DNA from: Ohtaekwangia sp036568665
GTDB taxonomy: Bacteria; Bacteroidota; Bacteroidia; Cytophagales; Cyclobacteriaceae
Direction: 5' to 3'
Length of the DNA stretch: 10,056 bases
Assembly (NCBI RefSeq): GCF_036568665.1
Contig: NZ_DATCSD010000451.1
Span: 1-10,056, forward strand
Below the pieces are notes generated by a model that was not told where the DNA came from, made no database searches, and saw nothing but the letters and a program-made list of their open reading frames with translations. Position numbers and translations under genes: made by a program. Shown here one piece after another: positions 1 to 7,419 of the stretch (its first letter is position 1; each line of letters starts with the position of its first letter).

Positions 1-332
1 CCTATACCTGTTACCATATAGAACATGGTAAAGCGCTTGGTGCCCCAGTATGATTCGAGCATCGGCCCCATAAAGGCAAGGCTTAGCATGTTGAAGAATA
101 TATGTGTAAACCCACCATGCACAAACATATAGGTAAAGAGCTGGTACGGCTTAAAACAATCGGTATGCGTGTTCCACATCGAGAGGAACCCGGTAATGAT
201 ATCGTTCTGATACGGAAAACCCGCACCACCAAAGCACGATCCAAAATCCATTTTAGGCGCAATCATCTGGCCTATAAAAACAATCACATTTATAATTATG
301 ATACTTCTAACAACCGGTGTAAGTCTGAGCAT
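1..332 (-). CDS. Rhomboid family intramembrane serine protease, N-terminal part (cut by window edge)
   Basis: Reading the minus strand from an ATG at 330-332 gives 110 open codons running off the window. A hydrophobic first membrane segment lies at about residues 8-25. It is followed by a roughly 40-residue loop and then the rhomboid hallmark HxxxxHxxxN, here H72, H77 and N81, at the start of the second helix. A further hydrophobic stretch begins near residue 101. In known rhomboids this motif helps build the oxyanion site, while the catalytic GxSG serine and the later histidine sit in helices that fall outside this window, so activity cannot be judged. Rhomboids cleave single-pass membrane proteins within the inner membrane. 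The gene starts 48 bases after the mutL stop on the same strand with no terminator between them, so read-through from mutL is likely. No Shine-Dalgarno sequence precedes the ATG, only an AT-rich leader. Confidence 0.88.
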   Translation of the reverse strand, partial: MLRLTPVVRSIIIINVIVFIGQMIAPKMDFGSCFGGAGFPYQNDIITGFLSMWNTHTDCFKPYQLFTYMFVHGGFTHIFFNMLSLAFMGPMLESYWGTKRFTMFYMVTGI

Positions 333-380
333 AGTGAAATTTAATTAATCTGCTTCTTCCGTTTTAGTTATATGTCGGGA

Positions 381-2195
381 TTATCGAAAATAGGTTTCAA
401 TTTTAGTCAGTTCAAAAATAAAAAATGTCGGTTTTCCATCCGGTGTGTAGTTTGAGGTAGAGCACGCAAACAAACTATCTACCAGCGCCTGCATTTCTTC
501 GCGCATCAGCGGCTGTCCGGCCTTGATCGAGGCGCGTTTGGCCAGCGCTCTCGCCAGGCTCTCCTGCAGCGGCAATGCCAGCTCCGACTGATTGACCTTG
601 AACTGCTCGATCAATCCTTCGAATAATTCTTTTTCGTTGCCGGTATTTACTGTGGCCGGCACACCATTTACTACCAGTGTATTTTTACCAAACACATCAA
701 ATCGAAAACCAAGCGCTTCTATTTCGGGCTGCATCTCCAGTGCTAACGCAAAATCGGCAGCACTAAAGGTGATAGCCTGCGGAAATAAACTCTGCTGGCT
801 TTGTGCGGATTTGTTTTTCAACTGGTTTACAAACTTCTCAAAAAGTATACGCTCGTGCGCGGCTTGCTGATCGATGATCATCATACCCGACCTCACTTGT
901 TTAACGATATACCGCGAATGAAGTTGAAACAACGTCCGCTCTTCTGAGGCAGTCGCTTGTGAAGGTTGATTTATTGCACTCTCAAAACGCAACGTTTGAG
1001 GTTGAGAAGTTGAAATCTCGTCCTGCTGGCGTATAGTCGGCTTGATCTCCGGTGTCTCAAATAATTTTTCCCAGTTCTCATTGTTCGAGCGATGCAGTGC
1101 TGTGCTGAACCGCTCTTCGAAATATACCTGCTTGGATTGGCTGGTAGCGTTGTTGAGCTTGCTGATAAAATTTACATCCGCATTAAAATCTATAGCAGGC
1201 GTAAGATTGTGCGAACCTATAGCCTGCCGCACCGCTGCGCGCACCACGGCATATACCGCGCGTTCATCGTCAAACTTGATCTCGGTTTTGGTAGGGTGTA
1301 CGTTTACATCTATATGCTTCGGATCGATCTGGATGAAGAGCACATAAAAAGGGAAACTATTTTCCGCGATAAGTCCCTCAAAGGCATTCATTACTGCATG
1401 ACCGAGATAATTACTACGGATAAACCGCTGGTTCACAAACAGAAATTGTTCGCCACGCGTCTTGCGTGCAAAATCCGGTTTGCCTACGTAGCCGGCAACT
1501 TTTACACTCTCGGTTTCTTCCTGGCAGGTGGCAAGTTGCTCCTGGTATGATTTACCAAACAGATTTACTATACGCTGACTCAGTTTGGTTGCCGGCAGGT
1601 CGTATATACGCTCATCGCCTTGTATAAAGGAAAATGATATCTCCGGATGTGCGAGGGCCAGTCGCTGAAACTCATCAATGATATGCTTGAGTTCAACGGG
1701 GTTTGACTTTAAGAAATTTCTGCGGGCCGGTATATTATAGAACAGGTTCTTAACCGAGATGCTCGTGCCTTTCTCGCAGGCAACAGGTTCCTGCTTTTTT
1801 ATTTCCGAGCCTTCTACTACAATACAAGTGCCGAGCTCCTGATCGGCCAGTCGTGTTTTGATTTCTACCTGCGCCACGGCTGCGATAGACGCCAGCGCCT
1901 CACCGCGAAAACCCATAGTATATAGCGAGAAAAGATCTTCGGCCTTTCGGATCTTGGAGGTGGCATGTCGCTCCAGGCTCATACGCGCATCTGTCTCCGA
2001 CATACCGGTTCCATCATCTATTACCTGCAGCAATGTTTTACCAGCTTCTTTTATAATGAGCCGGATATTTTTTGCACCTGCATCGATCGCGTTCTCGATC
2101 AGCTCTTTTACTGCAGAAGCCGGACGCTGCACTACTTCACCAGCAGCAATCTGGTTAGCAATCGAATCGGGTAAAAGCTGAATGATGTCGGGCAT
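381..2195 (-). CDS. mutL: DNA mismatch repair protein MutL
   Basis: MutL links MutS mismatch recognition to downstream strand incision and excision. The 604-residue product opens with a GHKL ATPase domain. E31 and N35 sit in the first motif, DDGTGM is at 60-65, TSKI at 79-82 and GFRGEAL at 95-101, all intact. A transducer domain follows to about residue 330, then a low-complexity polar linker (about 340-425), then a C-terminal dimerisation domain from about residue 425. In that domain the endonuclease signature DQHA(x)2E(x)4E reads DQQA..E....E at 442-453. The CPHGRP-like motif reads TPDGKP at 584-589, so several usual zinc ligands are missing; the terminal arginine of the family's FxR end is kept. 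The ATG at 2193-2195 gives the expected MutL N-terminus. The gene is transcribed away from the GH3 fusion gene and leads into the rhomboid gene. Identity is certain; nuclease competence is doubtful. Confidence 0.97.
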   Translation of the reverse strand: MPDIIQLLPDSIANQIAAGEVVQRPASAVKELIENAIDAGAKNIRLIIKEAGKTLLQVIDDGTGMSETDARMSLERHATSKIRKAEDLFSLYTMGFRGEALASIAAVAQVEIKTRLADQELGTCIVVEGSEIKKQEPVACEKGTSISVKNLFYNIPARRNFLKSNPVELKHIIDEFQRLALAHPEISFSFIQGDERIYDLPATKLSQRIVNLFGKSYQEQLATCQEETESVKVAGYVGKPDFARKTRGEQFLFVNQRFIRSNYLGHAVMNAFEGLIAENSFPFYVLFIQIDPKHIDVNVHPTKTEIKFDDERAVYAVVRAAVRQAIGSHNLTPAIDFNADVNFISKLNNATSQSKQVYFEERFSTALHRSNNENWEKLFETPEIKPTIRQQDEISTSQPQTLRFESAINQPSQATASEERTLFQLHSRYIVKQVRSGMMIIDQQAAHERILFEKFVNQLKNKSAQSQQSLFPQAITFSAADFALALEMQPEIEALGFRFDVFGKNTLVVNGVPATVNTGNEKELFEGLIEQFKVNQSELALPLQESLARALAKRASIKAGQPLMREEMQALVDSLFACSTSNYTPDGKPTFFIFELTKIETYFR

Positions 2196-2365
2196 GAATG
2201 CAATCCTGCAAGTTAAGGACGTACAAAGGTGGCAAATTTTATAAAAGGAATCGCCAGATTTTTAGATACAGGCGTTGAAATGTTCGCGGACATTTACCGT
2301 TAAAAATTTAAGCCTTAACTTCGCTCGTTCACCGTAATCGTTCATTTTTTAAACTGCATGGCCGG
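2196..2365. promoter_or_regulatory. Divergent intergenic spacer between mutL and the GH3 fusion gene
   Basis: This 170-base spacer must hold promoters for both outward genes. On the plus strand TTAACTTCG at 2315-2323 resembles the Bacteroidota -7 box TAnnTTTG with one mismatch, and TTTA at 2293-2296 sits about 25 bases upstream (centre to centre) where the -33 TTTG element would be. On the minus strand two partial -7-like boxes occur, AAAATTTG (2240-2233) and CACCTTTG (2231-2224), each with one mismatch and no convincing -33 partner. No strong operator-like palindrome was seen. Assignments rest on consensus memory only. Confidence 0.35.
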
Positions 2366-5263
2366 ATGATTAAAAAGACTCTTGCTCTTCTCGCACTTAC
2401 ACTCTCCTGTATTATACCCGTATGCGCCCAGCAAAGTAAAGAAGCCTGGGTCGATAGCGTATTCAACGCACTGAATACCAATCGAAAGATCGGACAGTTA
2501 TTTATGATACAAGTGCCCGCCCAAACTGATGCTGCCCGCATGAGCGACATCCGTACAAAAATTAAAAATGAACAGGTGGGCGGGTTGATCGTTACCGGAG
2601 GTAATCCTATAACACTCACCAATCTTATCTCGGGCTTTCAGCAAGACTCAGATATACCTTTGCTGATTGCGCAGGATGCTGAAGGCGGATTGGGCATGAG
2701 CCTCGACAGTGCTTTAACATATCCTTCGCCATTGGTGCTGGGCGCTATACGAAACGACTCGCTGCTATATGAACTCGGCAAAGCTATAGCCCTGCAACTG
2801 AAGATGATTGGCGTGAATCTCAACTTCGGACCAACGGTAGAGATGAACACAACGCCCACCCTACACTACCAGTCTTTCGGAGAGAATAAATTTCGCATTA
2901 CCAACAAAGCGCTGGCCTTTATGAAGGGCATGGCCGATCAGCACGTACTGGCCGTAGTAAAAAATTTTCCAGTAAAAGGTATAACCATTACCGATGTGCA
3001 GAAGGGATGGCCCATTGTTCAGCCGGCTGTTGATACCGCGCAGGTATATACTTTCAGACGCCTGTTTGAAGGCGGCCTAACCGGTTTTATACCCGGCACC
3101 ACGGAGTTACCGTTGTTCTATACCAACATGAGCCTGGCGCGCAAGAATAATTTTTCATCGCAGGCTATATCTTCTCTTTTCATTGGGAGCTGGGTGCGAA
3201 AGAATATGAATTACCAGGGACTCGCGTTTGCCGATATGCGCCAAGTACCTCCGATAGAAGAAAAGAACAGCGAAGGCCTGGCATCGCTCTATGCACTGAA
3301 GGCCGGCAACGACATACAGTTATACCCGGAAGATATAAACAACGCGATTCGTAAAATACGCAGACAGGTTCGCAGAGACGAAGCTCTGGAAGAACAATTA
3401 AACGCCAGTGTTAAAAAGATACTCGCAGCGAAGTATGATGCAGGCCTGTGGCACAAAACATCTGTCAACACGGACAACCTGCTGATGCGCCTGAATGCGC
3501 CCCAGGCACAACTGCTGAATAAGAAGTTACAGGAGGCTGCTATCACCGTTATCAAGAATAGTAACAACGTGCTGCCTGTATCTATACTCGACAACAAACG
3601 TTTTGTATATATTACCAGCGACACCACGCAAAAGCCGGACGCGCTATACCGTTACCTCAACCACTATGTGCATGCCGATAAATATACTTTGCATCAACTG
3701 CCACAGCTTGCACGGTTAGCCGCTGGCAAAGAGAAACTCACATTTATTATAGGTGTATTTCCTCAAACGAGGCCAGAGGCGTTAACATCGCTGAAACAAT
3801 TGCTGGCTTCACTCACACAACACGAAGTAATTCTCTGCGATTTTGGCAATGAAGAATTTCTGCGAACAGCCGGGCAATATCCTACGGTAATCACCGCCTA
3901 TACCAATACACTTGAAATGCTGGAAGGTGTGCCACAGGTAATTTTCGGGGGCTTACCGGCAGATGCTGTTTTACCCATGACCATCAGCGATCAGTTGAAG
4001 ACCGGTGCCAGCAATACCTATTCATCTATCAATCGCCTTACCTATTCTATACCGGAAGATGCCGGCATGGATAGTCGCGTGCTCACAGCAATAGACTCCA
4101 TTGCCAAAGAAGCCATCAAGACAATGGCTACGCCCGGTTGCCAGGTATTGGTAGCACGCAATGGCAAAGTAGTATACGATAAATCTTTTGGTTTCCTCAC
4201 GTACGAAAAGAAATCGGCAGTAAACGAACAGACTATATATGACCTGGCTTCGCTCACCAAAGTATCGGCTACCTTACAGGCAACCATGTTTATGTATGAA
4301 CGTGGCATTATAGACCTCAACAAAAAAGCCTCGGTATATCTGCCGGAGTTACGCAACAGTAACAAGAAAGATATCACCATCATTGATATGCTCACACACC
4401 AGGCGGGGCTTGCGCCATTTATACCAATGTGGCCACAAACGATGAAAGACTCAACGTTTCTTCCGCAGTTTTATAGCAGAGTGCGCGACAAAGAGCATCC
4501 TTTCCCGGTATCGCCCGGACTATATGGATCGCAGGTAATGAAAGATTCTGTGTGGTCGTGGATCATTCAATCGAAGATGGCCGAGAAGCCACCACGCACC
4601 CCATACCCCTACCGTTATAGCGACCTCGGACTGATGATCATGCAACACATTGTTGAACGTATGCTCAATCAACCACTCGATGATTTTTTGCATCAAAATT
4701 TTTACGAACCGCTGGGTGCCTATACTACACGCTTCAATCCATTGGATAATAATTTCTCTGCACAAACCATTGCTCCCACCGAGATCGACAAGATATACAG
4801 GAAGCATCTGATAGTCGGCACGGTGCACGATGAGCGCGCAGCCATGATGGGTGGCGTGAGCGGCCATGCCGGGTTGTTCAGCAATGCCAGCGACCTTGTT
4901 AAGCTTGGCCAGATGCTTTTACAGGAAGGCAACTATGGCGGGTATCATTACTATAAACCCGAGACTGTGCGTTACTTTTCAACCAAGATATATAAAGGCC
5001 GCAGAGCTATCGGTTGGGACAGGCCCGTGCAAAGTGAATGGAATAGTCCTACCTCATTAACAGCATCGCCTCTCACATATGGTCATACCGGTTTTACCGG
5101 CACCTGCATGTGGATCGATCCCACGTTCAACCTGGTGTATATCTTCTTATCCAACAGAGTATATCCCGACCGAAGTACTCGACTTAACACGATCAACATC
5201 CGCTCACGTATTCAGGATGTCATCTATCAATCGATCTTTGAATATTGCGGCCATTCACAATAA
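2366..5263 (+). CDS. Exported GH3-like / beta-lactamase-family serine hydrolase fusion protein
   Basis: The 965-residue product starts with a type I signal peptide (charged N-terminus, hydrophobic 5-18, likely cleavage after VCA at 19-21), so it should act in the periplasm or outside the cell. Residues about 30-360 match a GH3 N-terminal barrel of the NagZ/beta-N-acetylglucosaminidase type, with QDAEGG at 103-108 and the probable nucleophile D290 in FAD. Residues about 370-555 form the GH3 C-terminal-like domain. Residues about 565-960 form a class C beta-lactamase/esterase/DD-peptidase-like domain with SxxK at S629-K632, YSD at 751-753 and HTG at 907-909, all in the expected order. The GH3 part is odd: the loop usually KHFPGHGDT..DSH reads KNFPVKG at 199-205 and DVQ at 210-212, so the catalytic-dyad histidine is lost. 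Such fusions are known in Bacteroidota and are generally linked to cell-wall glycopeptide processing; the substrate here is unknown. The ATG at 2366 directly precedes the signal peptide. Confidence 0.9.
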   Translation: MIKKTLALLALTLSCIIPVCAQQSKEAWVDSVFNALNTNRKIGQLFMIQVPAQTDAARMSDIRTKIKNEQVGGLIVTGGNPITLTNLISGFQQDSDIPLLIAQDAEGGLGMSLDSALTYPSPLVLGAIRNDSLLYELGKAIALQLKMIGVNLNFGPTVEMNTTPTLHYQSFGENKFRITNKALAFMKGMADQHVLAVVKNFPVKGITITDVQKGWPIVQPAVDTAQVYTFRRLFEGGLTGFIPGTTELPLFYTNMSLARKNNFSSQAISSLFIGSWVRKNMNYQGLAFADMRQVPPIEEKNSEGLASLYALKAGNDIQLYPEDINNAIRKIRRQVRRDEALEEQLNASVKKILAAKYDAGLWHKTSVNTDNLLMRLNAPQAQLLNKKLQEAAITVIKNSNNVLPVSILDNKRFVYITSDTTQKPDALYRYLNHYVHADKYTLHQLPQLARLAAGKEKLTFIIGVFPQTRPEALTSLKQLLASLTQHEVILCDFGNEEFLRTAGQYPTVITAYTNTLEMLEGVPQVIFGGLPADAVLPMTISDQLKTGASNTYSSINRLTYSIPEDAGMDSRVLTAIDSIAKEAIKTMATPGCQVLVARNGKVVYDKSFGFLTYEKKSAVNEQTIYDLASLTKVSATLQATMFMYERGIIDLNKKASVYLPELRNSNKKDITIIDMLTHQAGLAPFIPMWPQTMKDSTFLPQFYSRVRDKEHPFPVSPGLYGSQVMKDSVWSWIIQSKMAEKPPRTPYPYRYSDLGLMIMQHIVERMLNQPLDDFLHQNFYEPLGAYTTRFNPLDNNFSAQTIAPTEIDKIYRKHLIVGTVHDERAAMMGGVSGHAGLFSNASDLVKLGQMLLQEGNYGGYHYYKPETVRYFSTKIYKGRRAIGWDRPVQSEWNSPTSLTASPLTYGHTGFTGTCMWIDPTFNLVYIFLSNRVYPDRSTRLNTINIRSRIQDVIYQSIFEYCGHSQ

Positions 5264-5330
5264 ATTAACAAAAGAACAGAAACTAACCGTATACGAAACG
5301 GGTTAAAGTTGTAACAAAAACCAACCACCA

Positions 5331-6482
5331 GTGGAACAAATTAAAATTGGCATTGTATGCTACCCGACCTTCGGGGGAAGTGGAGTCGTAGCAACAGAGC
5401 TCGGTAAAGCACTTGCCCAGGAAGGCCACAAAGTTCATTTCATAACCTACTCTCAACCAACACGCTTAGATTTCCTGAACGAAAATCTTTACTATCACGA
5501 AGTAGACTTCCGTTCTTATCCCCTCTTTGAGTTTCAACCTTATGAACTGGCGCTTGCCAGTAAAATGGTAAGTGTTGTAAAGAATGAAAGGCTCGACCTG
5601 CTGCATGTACACTATGCTATACCGCATGCTTCCGCTGCCTATATGGCGAAACAGATTTTACGCTCACACGGCATCTTTATACCGGTGGTAACAACACTGC
5701 ACGGAACCGATATAACATTGGTTGGGAAAGATCCGTCGTACGAACCCGTTGTTACCTTTAGTATTAATCAATCCGATGGAGTAACAGCCGTATCAGAAGA
5801 TCTGAAAAGAGAAACATATCAGCACTTCAAGGTACTGAATGATATAGAAGTTATACCCAACTTCATTGATCTTGAAAAATTCAAGAAGCAAAAGAAAGAT
5901 CACTTCAAGAAAGCTATATGTCCGAATGGCGAATCGCTTATTGTACACACCTCAAACTTCAGAAAAGTAAAACGTATACCGGATGTTATACAGGTGTTTG
6001 CTAACATCCGCAGAGAGATACCGGCAAAATTACTCATGATTGGTGACGGCCCGGAACGGAACCACGCAGAGGGTATGTGCCGCGAGCTCGGCATCTGTGA
6101 TGATATCCGTTTTCTTGGTAAATTAGAAGCAGTGGAAGAAGTACTCTCGGTGGCCGATCTCTTTATCATGCCTTCTGAAAAAGAGAGCTTTGGTCTCGCA
6201 GCACTGGAAGCAATGGCGTGTGAAGTGCCCGTTATATCGACCAACACGGGTGGGCTACCCGAACTGAACGTGCAGGGAGTTACAGGCTTTATGAGTCCGG
6301 TTGGTGATGTAGAAGATATGACGCGAAAGGCTTTGTTTGTATTAGACAAAAATAATCTTCCACGTTTTAAAGAGAACGCTTTGAAGCGGGCACAAGATTT
6401 TGATATCACTAAAATACTACCCTTGTACGAAAGCTATTATCAAAAAATACTGGTAAAATCTGCAGCAAAAACAGCAGTATAA
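5331..6482 (+). CDS. bshA: N-acetyl-alpha-D-glucosaminyl L-malate synthase BshA
   Basis: BshA transfers GlcNAc from UDP-GlcNAc to L-malate in the cytoplasm, the first step of bacillithiol synthesis. The 383-residue product is a GT-B fold, GT4-family glycosyltransferase. It has the N-terminal CYPTFGGSGVVATELG block (10-25), HVHYAIPHAS (92-101), the HGTD segment (124-127), the donor-site region with GDGPE (238-242), and the retaining-GT4 EX7E motif at E285-E293 followed by TGGLPE (306-311). These blocks and the length are characteristic of BshA rather than of a generic GT4 enzyme. The start is GTG at 5331. The in-frame stop at 5304-5306 leaves no ATG or other standard start upstream, and the conserved N-terminus begins six residues in. 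No Shine-Dalgarno sequence is evident. It follows the GH3 fusion gene by 67 bases with no clear terminator, so co-transcription is plausible. The bshB and bshC genes for later steps are not in this window. Confidence 0.95.
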   Translation: MEQIKIGIVCYPTFGGSGVVATELGKALAQEGHKVHFITYSQPTRLDFLNENLYYHEVDFRSYPLFEFQPYELALASKMVSVVKNERLDLLHVHYAIPHASAAYMAKQILRSHGIFIPVVTTLHGTDITLVGKDPSYEPVVTFSINQSDGVTAVSEDLKRETYQHFKVLNDIEVIPNFIDLEKFKKQKKDHFKKAICPNGESLIVHTSNFRKVKRIPDVIQVFANIRREIPAKLLMIGDGPERNHAEGMCRELGICDDIRFLGKLEAVEEVLSVADLFIMPSEKESFGLAALEAMACEVPVISTNTGGLPELNVQGVTGFMSPVGDVEDMTRKALFVLDKNNLPRFKENALKRAQDFDITKILPLYESYYQKILVKSAAKTAV

Positions 6483-6494
6483 ACGTTAATAAAT

Positions 6495-6527
6495 TTTGTA
6501 CGAGAGTCTGGTGATTTTTTAATTTCG
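6495..6527 (+). promoter_or_regulatory. Bacteroidota-type promoter upstream of the membrane hydroxylase gene
   Basis: TTTG at 6495-6498 and TAATTTCG at 6520-6527 fit the -33 TTTG / -7 TAnnTTTG promoter pattern with one mismatch in the -7 box. Their centres are 27 bases apart, close to the usual spacing. Transcription would start near 6533, giving a leader of about 15 bases before the ATG at 6547. This suggests the gene has its own promoter rather than depending only on read-through from bshA. Confidence 0.5.
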
Positions 6528-6546
6528 CACAAAAGTTGAACACGGT

Positions 6547-7170
6547 ATGGAAGTAGAGGTATTACCAAAGAACAAGGGAACCAAGCAGCTTTTTAAAAAC
6601 CCGGTGTTAGAGAAGCTGTCACGCACACACATCTCCATTCCACTTACTATATTCTTTTTATACTCTTCCGGTTTGTTATACTGGAGTATAACACATACAA
6701 CGCTTAGCCCACTCGCAACAACCGGTATGTTTTTTCTCGGGCTGTTGTCATTCACATGGGTAGAGTATATGACACACCGGCATCTCTTTCACATGCCCAC
6801 CTATACCAAGGTAAGAGCCAAGCTGCAGTATACTATGCATGGCGTACATCATGAGTTTCCAAAAGATAAAGACAGACTCGCGATGCCTCCGCTGTTGAGT
6901 ATAACGATAGCGACTATACTATTACTACTCTTCAGACTGGTAATGGGTGATCTGGTGTTTGCTTTCCTTCCAGGGTTTCTGGTGGGCTATGCAGCCTATT
7001 TATCGGTGCACTATATGGTGCATGTATTTCAACCACCGAAGAATATATTCAAAGCCTGGTGGATAAACCACAGTGTGCATCACTATAAAGATGGCGAGGT
7101 AGTGTTTGGTGTATCGTCTCCGTTGTGGGACTATGTATACGGCACTATGCGGGAGAAAAAATCTTCGTAA
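6547..7170 (+). CDS. Sterol desaturase / fatty acid hydroxylase superfamily membrane protein
   Basis: The 207-residue product belongs to the di-iron, histidine-box membrane hydroxylase superfamily (fatty acid 2-hydroxylase and sterol desaturase type). The histidine clusters are visible in order: H77, H79 and H82 in THRHLFH; HGVHH at 98-102; H155 and H159 in HYMVH; HSVHH at 175-179. Hydrophobic segments lie at about 30-49, 56-74, 114-133 and 135-158, consistent with an inner-membrane enzyme whose histidines meet on the cytoplasmic face. The HxxHH spacing and short length resemble the catalytic core of sphingolipid fatty-acid 2-hydroxylases without the cytochrome b5 domain of the eukaryotic enzymes. 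Some Bacteroidota make sphingolipids, so hydroxylation of a ceramide or other acyl chain is a reasonable inference, but substrate and position cannot be read from sequence. The ATG at 6547 lies just after a promoter-like element, and the gene ends at the bidirectional terminator shared with the convergent lipoprotein gene. Confidence 0.85.
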   Translation: MEVEVLPKNKGTKQLFKNPVLEKLSRTHISIPLTIFFLYSSGLLYWSITHTTLSPLATTGMFFLGLLSFTWVEYMTHRHLFHMPTYTKVRAKLQYTMHGVHHEFPKDKDRLAMPPLLSITIATILLLLFRLVMGDLVFAFLPGFLVGYAAYLSVHYMVHVFQPPKNIFKAWWINHSVHHYKDGEVVFGVSSPLWDYVYGTMREKKSS

Positions 7171-7197
7171 GATTTGATAACCGATGTAAAAAATAAT

Positions 7198-7229
7198 AGC
7201 CATCCCTTTCAGGATGGCTTCTTTATTTG
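7198..7229. terminator. Bidirectional intrinsic terminator between convergent genes
   Basis: A perfect 8-bp stem, AGCCATCC (7198-7205) with GGATGGCT (7212-7219), closes a 6-base loop and is followed on the plus strand by the T-rich tract CTTTATTTG. On the minus strand the same hairpin is followed by ATTATTTTTT (positions 7197-7188). It lies 27 bases after the hydroxylase stop and 38 bases after the stop of the convergent lipoprotein gene, so it can end both transcripts. Confidence 0.85.
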
Positions 7230-7257
7230 TTTAGGTTAATGAGTACGAACGTGATGC

Positions 7258-7386
7258 TTAAATGCGTGCCGCCTTAGAAGTTGTGTCCTTTTTCTGAACC
7301 TTCTTGGCATACGTAGGGCACGTGTGGAAACCACAGGATGAGAGAGTTACAGCCAATAAAACGAAAGCAGCTACAGACTTTTTCAT
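7258..7386 (-). CDS. Small lipoprotein, 42 residues
   Basis: A minus-strand ATG (7384-7386) opens a 42-codon frame ending in TAA (7258-7260). The product has a complete type II signal peptide: two lysines at 2-3, a hydrophobic core at about 5-15, and the lipobox LSSC at 15-18, with C18 the predicted lipidated residue. The mature peptide is only about 25 residues, containing a second cysteine (C23) in HTCPTYAKK, then a lysine-rich polar tail. It should be anchored in a membrane on the periplasmic side or outer leaflet; no known function can be assigned. Support for a real gene comes from the lipobox, a perfect TATCTTTG -7 box just upstream, and a terminator just downstream. Small lipoproteins with a CxxxTCPTYA-like start appear, from memory, in other Bacteroidota. 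It is a single-gene transcript, convergent with the hydroxylase gene and divergent from the VWA gene. Confidence 0.8.
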   Translation of the reverse strand: MKKSVAAFVLLAVTLSSCGFHTCPTYAKKVQKKDTTSKAARI

Positions 7387-7411
7387 AACAAAGTTTGGTT
7401 AAATTGTTATT

Positions 7412-7419
7412 CAAAGATA
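7412..7419 (-). promoter_or_regulatory. -7 promoter box of the small lipoprotein gene
   Basis: The minus strand reads TATCTTTG, an exact match to the Bacteroidota -7 consensus TAnnTTTG. Transcription would begin about 7 bases downstream, giving a leader of roughly 18-20 bases before the ATG at 7386. The -33 element is weak: a TTG lies upstream but only about 17 bases away centre to centre, closer than usual. Confidence 0.55.

Noticed and set aside
102..344. 80-codon plus-strand frame at the left edge
   Set aside because: It is antisense to the rhomboid gene, which carries the HxxxxHxxxN motif; the plus-strand product is basic, unstructured and unrecognisable.
1042..1550. Overlapping plus-strand open frames of 101 and 152 codons inside mutL
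   Set aside because: They lie antisense to strongly conserved MutL coding sequence, have no recognisable domain and no start signals; they are shadows of mutL codon structure.
4520..4932. Minus-strand open frames of 115 and 70 codons inside the GH3 fusion gene
   Set aside because: They are antisense to the conserved beta-lactamase-like domain and show no features of their own.
5281..5310. Imperfect inverted repeat (TAACC with GGTTA) between the GH3 fusion gene and bshA
   Set aside because: The stem needs bulged bases and is not followed by a T-tract, so it does not qualify as a terminator; no regulator site can be argued from one imperfect copy.
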